Source: Burkholderiaceae bacterium (GTDB taxonomy: Bacteria; Pseudomonadota; Gammaproteobacteria; Burkholderiales; Burkholderiaceae_C). From it: 64,000 bases of DNA. The stretch is from NCBI GenBank assembly GCA_016790515.1, contig JAEUOY010000128.1, positions 1-64,000 on the forward strand, read 5' to 3'. The translations under genes and the position numbers were made by a program. Below are positions 47,724-56,799 of this stretch, piece after piece (position 1 is the stretch's first letter; the number at the start of each line of letters is the position of its first letter). The notes beneath the pieces are model-generated. The model saw nothing but the letters and a program-made list of their open reading frames with translations. It was not told where the DNA came from and ran no database searches.

Positions 47724-48338
47724 ATGTTCGGGGTGGCGGATTACGGCGCGTTCGTCGCCGCGGTGATTGTGTTCCTGGCGATTCCCGGGCCGGGCAACCT
47801 GGCGCTGATCACCTCCACCGGCAAGGGCGGCGTGGCCGGCGGGCTGGCCGCGACGCTGGGCGTGATCGCCGGCGACCAGGTGCTGATGTGGCTGGCGGTG
47901 GCCGGCGTCGCGGCGCTGCTGGCAACCTCGCCGGTGCTGTTCAACGGCGTGCAGTGGCTGGGCGCGGCCTACCTGGCCTGGCTCGGCTGGAAGATGATCA
48001 CCGCGAAATCGGGCGACGCGCCGGTGCTGCAGATCCGCGCCGGCCAGTACTTCCGCCAGGCGCTCGCGATCACGCTGCTGAACCCGAAGGCGATCGTCTT
48101 CTACATGGCCTTCTTCCCGCTGTTCGTCGACCCGGCGCGGCACCAGGGGCTGCTGACCTTCGCGGTGATGGCCGCGACGATCGCCGTGCTGACCTTCCTG
48201 TACGGCGCGCTGGTCGTCGCGCTGACCCGGCATTTCGCCGAACGGCTGCGCGCCAGCGCGACGGCCACCCGCTGGCTGAACCGGCTGGCCGGCACGATGC
48301 TGGTCGGCTTCGGCGTCAAGCTGGCGCTGTCGCGCTGA
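47724..48338 (+). CDS. LysE-family amino acid exporter
   Basis: 204 aa, six TMs. Family motif near the N-terminus FLAIPGPGNLALITSTGKGG, then AAYLAWLGWKMITA and LNPKAIVFYMAFFPLFVDP, typical of LysE/RhtB translocators. Exports an amino acid or related metabolite; substrate not predictable. Divergent from arfB. Confidence 0.9.
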   Translation: MFGVADYGAFVAAVIVFLAIPGPGNLALITSTGKGGVAGGLAATLGVIAGDQVLMWLAVAGVAALLATSPVLFNGVQWLGAAYLAWLGWKMITAKSGDAPVLQIRAGQYFRQALAITLLNPKAIVFYMAFFPLFVDPARHQGLLTFAVMAATIAVLTFLYGALVVALTRHFAERLRASATATRWLNRLAGTMLVGFGVKLALSR

Positions 48339-48410
48339 CGGCACACCGATCGACGGCGGCGCGCAATCGTGTCAGCATCGATGCCGACCGTTTCATGAGA
48401 GGGGGCGTGC

Positions 48411-48914
48411 ATGCAGAACCTGATCTACCTGATCCTGATCGTGCTGTCGGCCGGCGCCGGCTGGTTCGCCGGCAGCTGGTCGGGCCGCGACGCGAAGGAG
48501 GCGCTCGAGGTGGCCAAGAAGAGCGGCCAGGCCGCCGAGACCCAGCGCGCGGCGATGCAGAGCGAACTCGACAACAAGCTGAAGGCGATCAAGGCCGACC
48601 ACGATGCCGAGATCGCGAAGTACGACGCGCGCTTCGACGCCGCCACCACCAACTGGAAGCGCACCCTCGCCGAACGCGACAACAAGATCCAGACGCTGAA
48701 CACCTCGGCGAAGTCGTTCCGCCAGCGCGCCGACGAGCTGACGCGCCAGCTCGGCAGCGCCAGGACGCCCGAGGAGGTGGCCCGGCTGAAGTCCGAGATC
48801 GCCGCGCTGCAGGGCAAGGCGCAGGCGGCCGAGGTCGAGAGCCTGGGCAACGTCTGCTCGAAGACCCCGGTGCCGGCCGACCTGCTGGCCGGCCTGCGTG
48901 TGGAGGCGCTGTGA
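48411..48914 (+). CDS. Inner-membrane coiled-coil protein, i-spanin (Rz)-like
   Basis: 167 aa. One N-terminal TM (LIYLILIVLSAGAGWFAGSW) is followed by a long charged coiled coil (about 28-140). The end PVPADLLAGLRVEAL resembles the C-termini of phage Rz-type inner-membrane spanins. The next gene, a lipoprotein, starts in a GTGA overlap, the layout of Rz/Rz1 pairs. No other phage gene lies nearby. Outside a prophage it might be a domesticated lysis pair or an unrelated envelope pair; the spanin reading is inference. Confidence 0.5.
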   Translation: MQNLIYLILIVLSAGAGWFAGSWSGRDAKEALEVAKKSGQAAETQRAAMQSELDNKLKAIKADHDAEIAKYDARFDAATTNWKRTLAERDNKIQTLNTSAKSFRQRADELTRQLGSARTPEEVARLKSEIAALQGKAQAAEVESLGNVCSKTPVPADLLAGLRVEAL

Positions 48915-49258
48915 GCGCCGGCGGCGAGGGGCGCCTGCGCCGCGGCGCCGGCGCCGCCGCGGTCGTGGCGGCGCTGGGCCTGCTGCAGGCCTGCTCGACG
49001 GTGCCGGTGGCGGTCAAGCCGGTCGGCTGCAAGGTCGACGACGCGACGCTGGCGCTGCGCTGCGAGGCGCCGCAGCCGGTGGCCGACGGCATCACCTACG
49101 GCGACGTGCTGTCGATCGGCCGGCTCGACCGCAAGGCGCTGCTGCAGTGCCAGCAGCACCTGTTGGCCGCGCTGGCGATGCTGGGTGAATGCCGCAGCAC
49201 GGTCGAGGCCTACGGCAAAGAGATCGACAAGATCAACCAGGCCACGGCGCAGCGCTGA
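48911..49258 (+). CDS. Small lipoprotein, o-spanin (Rz1)-like
   Basis: 115 aa from GTG 48911, which overlaps the upstream TGA; longer open frame upstream is only a shadow. Signal peptide with lipobox LLQAC (lipidated Cys about 28), then a short mature part with paired cysteines (VGCKVDD, LRCEAP, LQCQQH, LGECRS). The pattern DGITYGDVL...LLQCQQHLLAALAMLGECR resembles the C-terminal part of phage LysC/Rz1-like lipoproteins. Probably anchored in the outer membrane. Function inferred from the overlap with the coiled-coil gene. Confidence 0.5.
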   Translation: MSAGGEGRLRRGAGAAAVVAALGLLQACSTVPVAVKPVGCKVDDATLALRCEAPQPVADGITYGDVLSIGRLDRKALLQCQQHLLAALAMLGECRSTVEAYGKEIDKINQATAQR

Positions 49259-49265
49259 GGGCCGG

Positions 49266-49287
49266 GCGCTGCCGGGTGGGGCAGCGC
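49266..49287. terminator. Hairpin between convergent genes
   Basis: 8-bp stem GCGCTGCC (49266-49273) / GGCAGCGC (49280-49287) with a 6-base loop, followed by TTG. It lies in the 48-base gap between the lipoprotein stop and the stop of the restriction enzyme gene on the other strand. Confidence 0.42.
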
Positions 49288-49306
49288 TTGCGCCTGTGAC
49301 GCTCGG

Positions 49307-52273
49307 TCAGCCAGCGTCGGTGCCGGCGCCGCCGCTGCGGGCCAGGTTCAGCGCCAGCAGGCGGCGCAAGATCTCGTCGTCGGGCAGCGCCGGCGTCCAG
49401 TCTGCCCAGCCGTAGGCGCCGGCGACGGCGGCGTCCAGCGCTGCATGCGCCTGGGCCAGCCAGGTGGGGCGGGCGTTGTACAGGTTCGTCAACGTGCGCT
49501 TGGCCAGGTCTTTCTCATGGCCCGCGCGGGCGACGATGCGGTCGGGGTAGGGCGATTTGGACAGGCCCAGCGGCACGACCTCGGGCACGCGCTCGGTCCA
49601 TTCGGGCGGGTTCAGCCAGGCGTCGCGCAGCGCGACCAGCCGCGCCGCGGCATTCGCGATCGCCTCGGCATGCGGGCGGACCGCGGCCGGCAGGTCGGCC
49701 GGAATCAGCGCGCCGCCGGGCAGCGCCTCGGTGCGCTGGTGGGCGGTGTCGGCCGGCGTCAGGCCGGCGGGGAAGGGAAAGGTCTCGAAGGTCGTCGTCG
49801 GCGTGTAGCGCGGATCGTTGCCGACGCCCATCCAGGTGCACATGCGCAGCGACCACAGTTCGTGCAGCCGGCTGTGCAGGATGCCGAACGTGGTGTCGTC
49901 GGCACGGGCCGTGATGACGAGCTGGCCGTCGACGACGACCGGGTGCCGAACCCAGACGAACAGCCGGTGCTTCGCGACACGGGCTGTCGCGATGAAACGG
50001 TCGAGCGCCTTCACGGCGCGGCGCAGGTCGGGCGCAGGCCGCGCATGGAGCCACCAGCGCTCGCGCTCCAGCGCGTTCTGCACCGTCGCCCGAGCCGGCA
50101 GGACCTCAGTCTGCACGTGGGCGAACGGCACCTCGTAAAGTGCAGCAGCATCGTGCGGGCGATCGAACCCGAAGTCGATGATCCAGGTGCCGGACGACCG
50201 CCGCGTGACGTCCTGACCGTTCAGCCAGGGCGTCAGCACGTCAGCGTTACTGCGGCCGTGCGGGTTCGGCAAAGCCAGCCACCGCCGCGCCACTTCGCCG
50301 CCGATATCGAATTGGCCTTTCTTCATGCCGCCAATGAAGCAGGTGCCACGGTTGGAGGCCAGCGGCACTGCTCGGGTGAGGTCGGTGCCCTGCTCACCTG
50401 CGGAGCCCGCGGTCAGATTGGCATGGATCACGGCGCTGGCGGCGCCGTTCAGCTGGGCATGTTCCGCGACGTCGCCAAACGCCACCAACGACACCCGCAC
50501 CGCCGCACCGTTGTTGACCCAGGGCTCGTCCGACCAGGCCTCGAAGATGCGCGTCGTCGCGACGATGCGGTCCAGCACCTGCCGGTTCGCGCCGCCACGG
50601 ATCGAGTTCGTCGCAACCAGCCCGGCCCGCTCGAGCGTGCCGGCCTCGATCATCGCCCGCGCCTTCTCGAACCAGTAGCACACCAGGTCGGCGCCGCCGG
50701 GCACGCGGCCGCCGTACAGCGCGCGCAGCCGCTCGGTGTAGTCGTCGCCCAACTCGGCGCGCATCTTCTTGTCGCCAACGAAGGGCGGGTTGCCGACCAC
50801 CGCGTCGGCCGCCGGCCAAGCCGCCTCGCCGCCGTCGGGGGCCATCAGCGCGTCGCGGCAGGCGATGTGGTCCAGCGGCTCGAGGATCGGGCTCAGCTTG
50901 AAGCCGTAGCCGCGCTGCAGCCGCCATTGCAACTCGCCGATCCACACCGTCACGCGCGCCAGTTCGGCGGCGTACTCGTTCAGCTCGATGCCCAGCACGT
51001 TGTGCGGCCCGGTCAGGTCGTGCTGGCGTTCCAGCCCCAGCGCCTCGGCCTCCAGGTTGACCTGGTGCTCGACGTCCTTCAGCGCCTTCAGCGCCAGGTA
51101 CAGGAAGTTGCCGCTGCCGCAGGCCGGGTCGAGCACGCGGAAGCTGCGCAGCCGCTCCAGCCAGCCGACGAAGGCGGCATGCGCGTCGCGCCACGCCTTG
51201 TCGCCGTGGCGCTTGCTGCGTGCCAGCGCAGCAGCGACCTCGGCCCGGCGAGCCTGCCAGTCGGCCAGCAACGGGCGCCGCACGACCGGATCGACCAGGC
51301 GCTCGATGGTCGCCGGGTCGGTGTAGTGCGCGCCGAGCTGGCTGCGCTTGGACGGGTCGAGCCCGCGCTCGAACAGCGTGCCGAAGATGCTGGGGTCGAT
51401 CGCGCTCCAGTCCAGCGCGCTGGCGGCCTTCAGCGCCGCGACGTCGGCGTCGGCCAGCGCCGGCACCGCGACGCGTTGGAACAGCCCGCCGTTGAACCAG
51501 GGGATGTCGTCGACGCCGAACAGGCCGCCGTCGCGCATCGTTTCGAACAGCGATTGCAGCTGGGCGCGCAGCCGCTCTGGCGCGACTTTCACGCCGACCA
51601 GGCGCTCGAACAACCGCTGCGGGAGCAGGCCGACGTCCTCGGCGAAGAAGCAGAACAGGCACTGCGTCAGGAAGTGGCTGACCTGCTCGCCTGGCTGGCC
51701 GGCGGCGCGCAGCCGCTCGGCGGTGGCGGCGAAGCTGCGCGCGGCCTCCTCGGTGATCTCGCGATTGCTGCGCCGCGGGCGCCAGGCGTCGGGGTCGGTC
51801 CACAGCGTGCGCAGCTGTTGCCTGACCTCGGGCTGCGCGAGGTCTTCCAGCGCGAAGGCATGGCGCTCGCTCGGCGTGCCGGTGAAATGGGTGTGGACCT
51901 CGATGCGCAGGCGGTCGCTAACGACCAGCAGCGGCGGGCTTTCCAGCGGCAGCGCGTACATCATCAGCTGCTTCAGCGCCGCCTCGAGGCTGCGCCCGGG
52001 CGCTTTGTATTCCCAGGCGAAGCAGCCGCGGCGCCAGACGTCGGCGAAGCCGTCGGTGCGGCCGCTGCCCGAGCCGGTGCGGGTCAGCCCGCGCTCGAAG
52101 CAGTAGTTGTCGGGGTCGGCCGGCTCGGGCACGCCGAGCACCCGGCACAAGTCGATGAAGTGCGCCTGGGCGCCGGCGCGCTCGCCGAGGCCGTCGGCGG
52201 CGCTGCCGGCGGCCCACTTTTCGATGAAGTCGCGCGCGGCAAGCGTTGCTTCCGTGCTGGATCCCGTGGCCAT
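49307..52273 (-). CDS. MmeI-like (type IIL) restriction-modification enzyme
   Basis: 988 aa single-chain enzyme. The N-terminal nuclease has Asp74 and E88-x-K90 (CFAWEYKAPG), a PD-(D/E)xK site as in MmeI. A helical spacer (about 160-320) follows. The gamma-class adenine methyltransferase has motif I LDPACGSGNF at 381-390 and motif IV NPPF at 495-498. A target-recognition region (about 620-860) and a C-terminal helical part complete the chain. MmeI-type enzymes methylate one strand for self-protection and cut about 20 bases away, with specificity set by the TRD. No separate methylase or specificity gene is needed or present. All catalytic motifs are intact. Confidence 0.88.
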   Translation of the reverse strand: MATGSSTEATLAARDFIEKWAAGSAADGLGERAGAQAHFIDLCRVLGVPEPADPDNYCFERGLTRTGSGSGRTDGFADVWRRGCFAWEYKAPGRSLEAALKQLMMYALPLESPPLLVVSDRLRIEVHTHFTGTPSERHAFALEDLAQPEVRQQLRTLWTDPDAWRPRRSNREITEEAARSFAATAERLRAAGQPGEQVSHFLTQCLFCFFAEDVGLLPQRLFERLVGVKVAPERLRAQLQSLFETMRDGGLFGVDDIPWFNGGLFQRVAVPALADADVAALKAASALDWSAIDPSIFGTLFERGLDPSKRSQLGAHYTDPATIERLVDPVVRRPLLADWQARRAEVAAALARSKRHGDKAWRDAHAAFVGWLERLRSFRVLDPACGSGNFLYLALKALKDVEHQVNLEAEALGLERQHDLTGPHNVLGIELNEYAAELARVTVWIGELQWRLQRGYGFKLSPILEPLDHIACRDALMAPDGGEAAWPAADAVVGNPPFVGDKKMRAELGDDYTERLRALYGGRVPGGADLVCYWFEKARAMIEAGTLERAGLVATNSIRGGANRQVLDRIVATTRIFEAWSDEPWVNNGAAVRVSLVAFGDVAEHAQLNGAASAVIHANLTAGSAGEQGTDLTRAVPLASNRGTCFIGGMKKGQFDIGGEVARRWLALPNPHGRSNADVLTPWLNGQDVTRRSSGTWIIDFGFDRPHDAAALYEVPFAHVQTEVLPARATVQNALERERWWLHARPAPDLRRAVKALDRFIATARVAKHRLFVWVRHPVVVDGQLVITARADDTTFGILHSRLHELWSLRMCTWMGVGNDPRYTPTTTFETFPFPAGLTPADTAHQRTEALPGGALIPADLPAAVRPHAEAIANAAARLVALRDAWLNPPEWTERVPEVVPLGLSKSPYPDRIVARAGHEKDLAKRTLTNLYNARPTWLAQAHAALDAAVAGAYGWADWTPALPDDEILRRLLALNLARSGGAGTDAG

Positions 52274-52393
52274 CGCCCTCCCTCGTTCTTCGGTCGCCCG
52301 GTTATACCCTGCTGCCTGCCGGGCCCCGGGCGCAGGTGCCGGATCGGGTCTACGATGGTGCCCGCTCGCCGTGAAGGTCAGGAGGATTCAGCC

Positions 52394-52642
52394 ATGAGCA
52401 CCGATCCGCAACCCGTCATCGCGCAGAAGTCGCCCTACGCGGTCGACGTCGAAGCCGGCAAGGACTATTGGTGGTGCGCCTGCGGGCGCAGCCGCAGCCA
52501 GCCGTTCTGCGACGGCTCGCACAAGGTCACGAGCTTCACGCCGGTGAAGTTCAGCGCGACGAAGACCGAGCGGGTCTGGTTCTGCGGCTGCAAGCACAGC
52601 GCTCACAAGCCGCTGTGCGACGGCACGCACAAGACGCTGTAG
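52394..52642 (+). CDS. Small protein with two CDGSH iron-sulfur motifs
   Basis: 82 aa from ATG 52394, which has a strong Shine-Dalgarno AGGAGG at 52380-52385. Two zinc-finger-CDGSH units: CACGRSRSQPFCDGSHK at about 28-44 and CGCKHSAHKPLCDGTHK at about 64-80, each able to hold a [2Fe-2S] cluster by three Cys and one His. Role in electron transfer or cluster storage is assumed from the family. Divergent from the restriction enzyme. Confidence 0.92.
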   Translation: MSTDPQPVIAQKSPYAVDVEAGKDYWWCACGRSRSQPFCDGSHKVTSFTPVKFSATKTERVWFCGCKHSAHKPLCDGTHKTL

Positions 52643-52683
52643 AAGCGGCAACGGGCCGACCGGCCCGCTGCATCCGTGTCGCA

Positions 52684-52704
52684 GCGCGGCCGGCAGGGCC
52701 GCGC
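52684..52704. terminator. Hairpin between convergent genes
   Basis: 8-bp stem GCGCGGCC (52684-52691) / GGCCGCGC (52697-52704) with a 5-base loop. It lies between the CDGSH gene stop and the stop of the secreted protein gene; a second hairpin-like repeat (CGGGCC/GGCCCG) lies just before it. Likely bidirectional terminator. Confidence 0.42.
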
Positions 52705-52712
52705 GGTCGGCG

Positions 52713-53234
52713 TCACTTCTGCACGAGGACGAACATGAAGGCCTGGTCGCTCAGGCTCAGGCTGGGCGTGTCCTGGCTCATCCAGACATCGACGACCCAT
52801 GAGCCATTGGCCTGCTTGATGACGCCCATGACCAACGGATTGCTGACGCTGGTCAAGTAGCCATAGGGCGTGACCGTGACCTGCGGTTCGCCGGTGCCCG
52901 TGTGCATGCCGGGCGCGATGATCAGCTTGTATTGCCCGACGGTGTTGAGCGGCTTGACGACTTCGAAGCCTTCGCCAGCGATCTTGCGGCCGTCGCTGGA
53001 TACGGCGCCACTGACGACGTGGTGGTGATGGTGGCCGCCTTGGTCCCACCAGGTCAACTTGGCGCCACCATTGCAATTCGGCTTGCTGCCGACCTGGATC
53101 GTGCCCGGGATCACCTTGCCGTCCTTCTGACAGGCATAAAAGGTCACCGGCTGCGCCGACACCAGGGCGGGCAGGGCAATGCCGGCGGCGGCCAGCAGTG
53201 GAGCAACGACGCGGGAGAGGGATTTGCGGGTCAT
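52713..53234 (-). CDS. Secreted protein of unknown function
   Basis: 173 aa from ATG 53234 (AGGAAAG site upstream); an earlier in-frame start at 53279 lacks a signal. The signal peptide ends about ALVSAQPVTFY. The mature protein has Cys28 and Cys47 that may pair, a His-run (WWDQGGHHHHHVVSGAVS) and a beta-rich C-terminal half. Possibly metal-binding through the His run; no family recognised. The 257 bases upstream, before the MltB stop, hold no gene. Confidence 0.68.
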   Translation of the reverse strand: MTRKSLSRVVAPLLAAAGIALPALVSAQPVTFYACQKDGKVIPGTIQVGSKPNCNGGAKLTWWDQGGHHHHHVVSGAVSSDGRKIAGEGFEVVKPLNTVGQYKLIIAPGMHTGTGEPQVTVTPYGYLTSVSNPLVMGVIKQANGSWVVDVWMSQDTPSLSLSDQAFMFVLVQK

Positions 53235-53491
53235 GATCTTGTCTTTCCTAAGTTGTGCACTTCGAGCCCGGCGCGGCATCGATCACCGCCCGATTCGAGA
53301 GCCTTTCGAAGATACGTGCCGTGGCATTCGTGCGGCACCACCGATATCGGGCGGACGGCGGGCCAGGTTGATTCCGCGTTGCGCTGGATCAACCAGTTGG
53401 GCGGAGTACCCGCGACTCGGCTGCGATCGCGGTTCGTAGTGATTCGCGTTCGGCCGCTCCGGCCGACGTCGCATTGCCACCGGTCCGAGGT

Positions 53492-54658
53492 TCAGCGCGT
53501 CGCTTCGCGCAGCGCCGCCACCGCCTGGCCCAGCTCGATCACCGCCAGCGCGTAGTAGCTCGACCAGTTGTAGCGCGTCACCGTGTAGAAGTTCTGCGTG
53601 CCGGCGATGTAGCTCGGCGCCGCGTCGCCGTTCTGCAGCTCGACCAGCGCCAGCGGGCCTTCGTGCGCAGCGCCGCCGGCGTCGAGCTCTGCGCCGCGCT
53701 CGGCCATCTGCGCGGCGCTGAAGCTCGGCAGGATGTCCGGCGCCAGCAGCGTCGCGCGGTCGGTGGTGTCCACCGGCGGCTTCACCGCAAAGTGGGTCGC
53801 CAAGCCGCGCTGCCAGCCATGCTCGGCCAGGTAGCGGGCGACGCTGCCGATCACGTCGGCCGGGCTGCCGGCCATGTCGATGTGGCCGTTGCCGTCGAAA
53901 TCGACCGCATAGCGGTTGATGCTGCCGGGCATGAACTGGCCCAGCCCGATCGCGCCGGCGAACGAGCCCTTCACCGAGGTGGTGGGCAGCTGCTCGCTGT
54001 GCGCCAGCTTCAGGAACTGGCCCAGTTCGTCGCTGAAGAACTCGCTGCGGTCCTTGCGGCCCTTGGGGAAATCGAGGCTCAGCGTGGCCAGCGCGTCGAG
54101 CACGCGGAAGCTGCCGGTGTGCCGGCCGTAGAAGGTCTCGACGCCGATGATGCCGACGACCAGCGACGCCGGCACGCCCCAGCGCTGCTCGGCGGCGGCC
54201 AGCCAGGATTCGTTGGCGGCCCAGAACGCCACACCGGCACGCACCCGCTCGGGCTCGATGAAGCGGGCGCGGTAGGCGGCCCAGTTCTTCGCGGTGCCCG
54301 CCGGCGGCGGCATGATCAGCCGCACCACCGCTGGCTGGTAGCGCGCCTGCGCTAGCTGCTCGCGGGCCCAGGCCGGGTCCAGCCCCTGCTGGGCGGCCAG
54401 GCGGTCGGCCAGCGCCAGCGCGTCTTCGCGCCGGCCGTAGGTGACGATGTCGGGGTCGCTGTCGCTGCGGGTGGGCTTGGCCTGGGCGGTCGTCCGGGGC
54501 GACTTCTTGCCGGCCGGCTTCGCCTTGGCGGTCCTTTTCGCCGACGCGCTCGAGGCCGTGGTGCTGGCGGCGGCAGCCACCGGCGCTGGGGCGGCCAGCG
54601 AGATCGTCAGCCCGCAGGCCAGTGCGCACAGGCCGGTCGGCAGCAGAGGGCAGGGCAT
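53492..54658 (-). CDS. mltB: Membrane-bound-type lytic murein transglycosylase B
   Basis: 388 aa from ATG 54658. Signal peptide, then a Lys/Ala/Ser-rich linker to about 65. The SLT family-3 catalytic domain follows with Glu174 in GIIGVETFYGRHTGSF, then SLDFPKGRKDRSEFFSDEL and GAIGLGQFMPGSINRYAVDF. Cleaves peptidoglycan glycan strands to 1,6-anhydro products. No lipobox cysteine at the expected place, so it may be soluble periplasmic. Last of the operon moxR-DUF58-transglutaminase-mltB (8-base gap). Confidence 0.92.
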   Translation of the reverse strand: MPCPLLPTGLCALACGLTISLAAPAPVAAAASTTASSASAKRTAKAKPAGKKSPRTTAQAKPTRSDSDPDIVTYGRREDALALADRLAAQQGLDPAWAREQLAQARYQPAVVRLIMPPPAGTAKNWAAYRARFIEPERVRAGVAFWAANESWLAAAEQRWGVPASLVVGIIGVETFYGRHTGSFRVLDALATLSLDFPKGRKDRSEFFSDELGQFLKLAHSEQLPTTSVKGSFAGAIGLGQFMPGSINRYAVDFDGNGHIDMAGSPADVIGSVARYLAEHGWQRGLATHFAVKPPVDTTDRATLLAPDILPSFSAAQMAERGAELDAGGAAHEGPLALVELQNGDAAPSYIAGTQNFYTVTRYNWSSYYALAVIELGQAVAALREATR

Positions 54659-54666
54659 CACGCGGA

Positions 54667-56787
54667 TTATCCGGCGGTCGTCGGCCTGGCCGCCGCGGCG
54701 CCCGGCCCCGGCGCGCGGCCGCGCAGCCGGTCGGCTTCGCGCGCTGCGGCCGGCCACCAGCCGCGCGCGGGCAGGCGGGTGCCGCCGGGCGCATAGCGCT
54801 GGCGGTCGAGCGACTCCAGCGCCTGCGCCAGCCGCTCGCCTGCCGCGCCATGGCGCTGGCGCACCAGCGCGGCCAACTGGCGCGGCGGATGGTGCGGCCG
54901 GGCGTCGACACCGATCGCCTGCAGCCGATCGCCCAGCCGCTGGCGCAGGCGTTGCCAGGGGTCCTGCCGGCGCCGGTCGTGCCAGGCCCACAGCGCGCCG
55001 GCGCTGGCCACGGTCGCCAGCAGCGCCGCCAGCGCGCGGGCCAGGTCGGTCCAGTCGGGTTCGGCGACGCCCAGGCTCTGCAGCAGGCTGAACTGGCGGC
55101 TGCGCGAATAGCCCATCACCCACAGGTTCCAGCGGCTGTCCAGCAGTTCCCAGGCGCGGCGGATCTGGCCGGCCAGCGCCGGGCTGACGCTGTTGATGGC
55201 CCCGGCCACCAGACCCGGCGGCGGCTGCAGCGGCCGGCTGGCACGCACCCGTTCGGGCGCCACCGCCGAGGTCGGGTCGGCGCGGATCCAGCCGGCGCCC
55301 GGGTCCCAGTACTCGGCCCAGGCATGGGCGTGGCTCTGGCGCACGATGCGAAAGCCGTCGGCGTCCGGCGGCTCGGCGCCCTGGAAGCCGGTGACGAGCC
55401 GGGCGGGCACGCCCATCGCCCGCATCACGACCACGAACGCGCTGGCGAAATGCTCGCAGAAGCCCTGGCGCCGGTCGAGCCAGAACTCGTCGATCGCGTC
55501 GCTGCCGTAGGCGCCCGGCTGCAGCGTGTAGACGTACTCGCTCTGGCGGATGTGGGCGGCCAGTGCGGCGGCGACGGTGCGCGCGTCGGCGTTGCCGAGC
55601 TGCTCGCGCATCCGGTGGGCCCAGGCCAGCGTGCGCGGGTTGAATCCCTGCGGCAGCGACAGTGCCGCGCCCAGCTCGTTCGGGTCGACCTGCTGGCCGT
55701 GGCTGAAGCGCGGCCAGGCCTGGGCGCGGATGCGCAGCCGCTCGCCGACCAGCCGGTCGGTGTGCCACTGCAGGTCGCGGCCCAGCCAGGGCTGCCAGTC
55801 CTGCGCCCGCTGCGGCGGCGGCAACTGCGGCGCGCTGCCGGGGTCGGCCGGCGTCGCCTCGAGCAGCGGCAGCAGCGGCAGGCGGATCGGCTCGAGCACC
55901 ATCTCGTAGGCCACCGGCGTGCCGCCGGTGCGCAGGTCGGTCGCGCGCAGCGCATGGCGGCGGCTGCCGGAGACCGAGGGCAGCCACTCCAGCCCGTCGA
56001 AGCGCGACAGCACCGGGCCGCGGAAGTACAGCGCCTCGGGCGGCGGCACGACGCCGTCGAAGCGGATGCGCAGGGCGATCGAATCGTCGTTGGCCAGCTC
56101 GGCCACGCCGCCCAGCCGCAGCGTGCCCGACAGACCGGTGCGGCCGCCGCTGTCCTGCGGCAGGCCCCACAGCGGGCCGAAGCGCGGGAACAGCACGAAC
56201 AGCGCGGCCATCAGCGGCAGCCCCAGCAGCGCCGAGCGTGCCGCCACCGCGCCGGCGCGCTTCAGCGTCGGCCGGCCCACCGGCATGTTGGCCAGCACCA
56301 GCGCGGTCAGCAGGCCCCAGGTCGAGATCAGCATCGCCAGCGCGGTCAGCAGCGACTGCGAATACAGGCAGTGCGTCAGCACCAGGAAGAAGCCGAGGAA
56401 GAACACCACCATCGCGTCGCGCCGCGCGCGCAGCTCCAGCGTCTTCAGCGCCATCAGCACGACCAGCAGCGTGACGCCGGCCTCCTTGCCGAGCAGCGTG
56501 CGCTCGGTCCAGGCCGTCAACGCCACCGCCACCACCAGCACCGCGCCGACCTGCCAGCGGCCGGGCAGCGTGCCGTTGCTCAGCGCCAGCTGCGCCCGCC
56601 AGACCAGCACCGCAGCGGTCAGCAGGCCGCACCAGGCAGGCAGCCGCTCGAGGTGGGGCAGCACGATCCAGCCGATCAGGGCCAGCTGGAACATCGTGTC
56701 GCGGGTCTCGCGCGGCCACTGGCGCCAGGCCAGCAGGCGCTCGCGCAGCGCTTGCGCGGGCGGCGGCACGGCGGCGCCGGCGGTCAT
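54667..56787 (-). CDS. TgpA-type membrane transglutaminase-like protein (DUF3488 + transglutaminase core)
   Basis: 706 aa from ATG 56787 (a GTG two codons upstream gives 708). Five to six N-terminal TMs (DUF3488) are followed by a periplasmic transglutaminase-like domain at about 360-510 with Cys in RQGFCEHFASAFVVVMRAMG, His in SHAHAWAEYWDPG and Asp in WIRADPTSA. A TM near 585 and a cytosolic C-terminus follow. TgpA is essential in Pseudomonas aeruginosa and always pairs with MoxR/DUF58 genes. It lies 12 bases after the DUF58 gene. Confidence 0.9.
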   Translation of the reverse strand: MTAGAAVPPPAQALRERLLAWRQWPRETRDTMFQLALIGWIVLPHLERLPAWCGLLTAAVLVWRAQLALSNGTLPGRWQVGAVLVVAVALTAWTERTLLGKEAGVTLLVVLMALKTLELRARRDAMVVFFLGFFLVLTHCLYSQSLLTALAMLISTWGLLTALVLANMPVGRPTLKRAGAVAARSALLGLPLMAALFVLFPRFGPLWGLPQDSGGRTGLSGTLRLGGVAELANDDSIALRIRFDGVVPPPEALYFRGPVLSRFDGLEWLPSVSGSRRHALRATDLRTGGTPVAYEMVLEPIRLPLLPLLEATPADPGSAPQLPPPQRAQDWQPWLGRDLQWHTDRLVGERLRIRAQAWPRFSHGQQVDPNELGAALSLPQGFNPRTLAWAHRMREQLGNADARTVAAALAAHIRQSEYVYTLQPGAYGSDAIDEFWLDRRQGFCEHFASAFVVVMRAMGVPARLVTGFQGAEPPDADGFRIVRQSHAHAWAEYWDPGAGWIRADPTSAVAPERVRASRPLQPPPGLVAGAINSVSPALAGQIRRAWELLDSRWNLWVMGYSRSRQFSLLQSLGVAEPDWTDLARALAALLATVASAGALWAWHDRRRQDPWQRLRQRLGDRLQAIGVDARPHHPPRQLAALVRQRHGAAGERLAQALESLDRQRYAPGGTRLPARGWWPAAAREADRLRGRAPGPGAAAARPTTAG

Positions 56788-56799
56788 GGTCACGGACCC

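Noticed and set aside
47717-49258. A single 513-codon ORF spanning the LysE gene and the small lipoprotein
   Set aside because: Its first 398 codons are an Arg/Gly/Ala-rich shadow of LysE and the coiled-coil gene; only the part from GTG 48911 has a signal peptide and lipobox.
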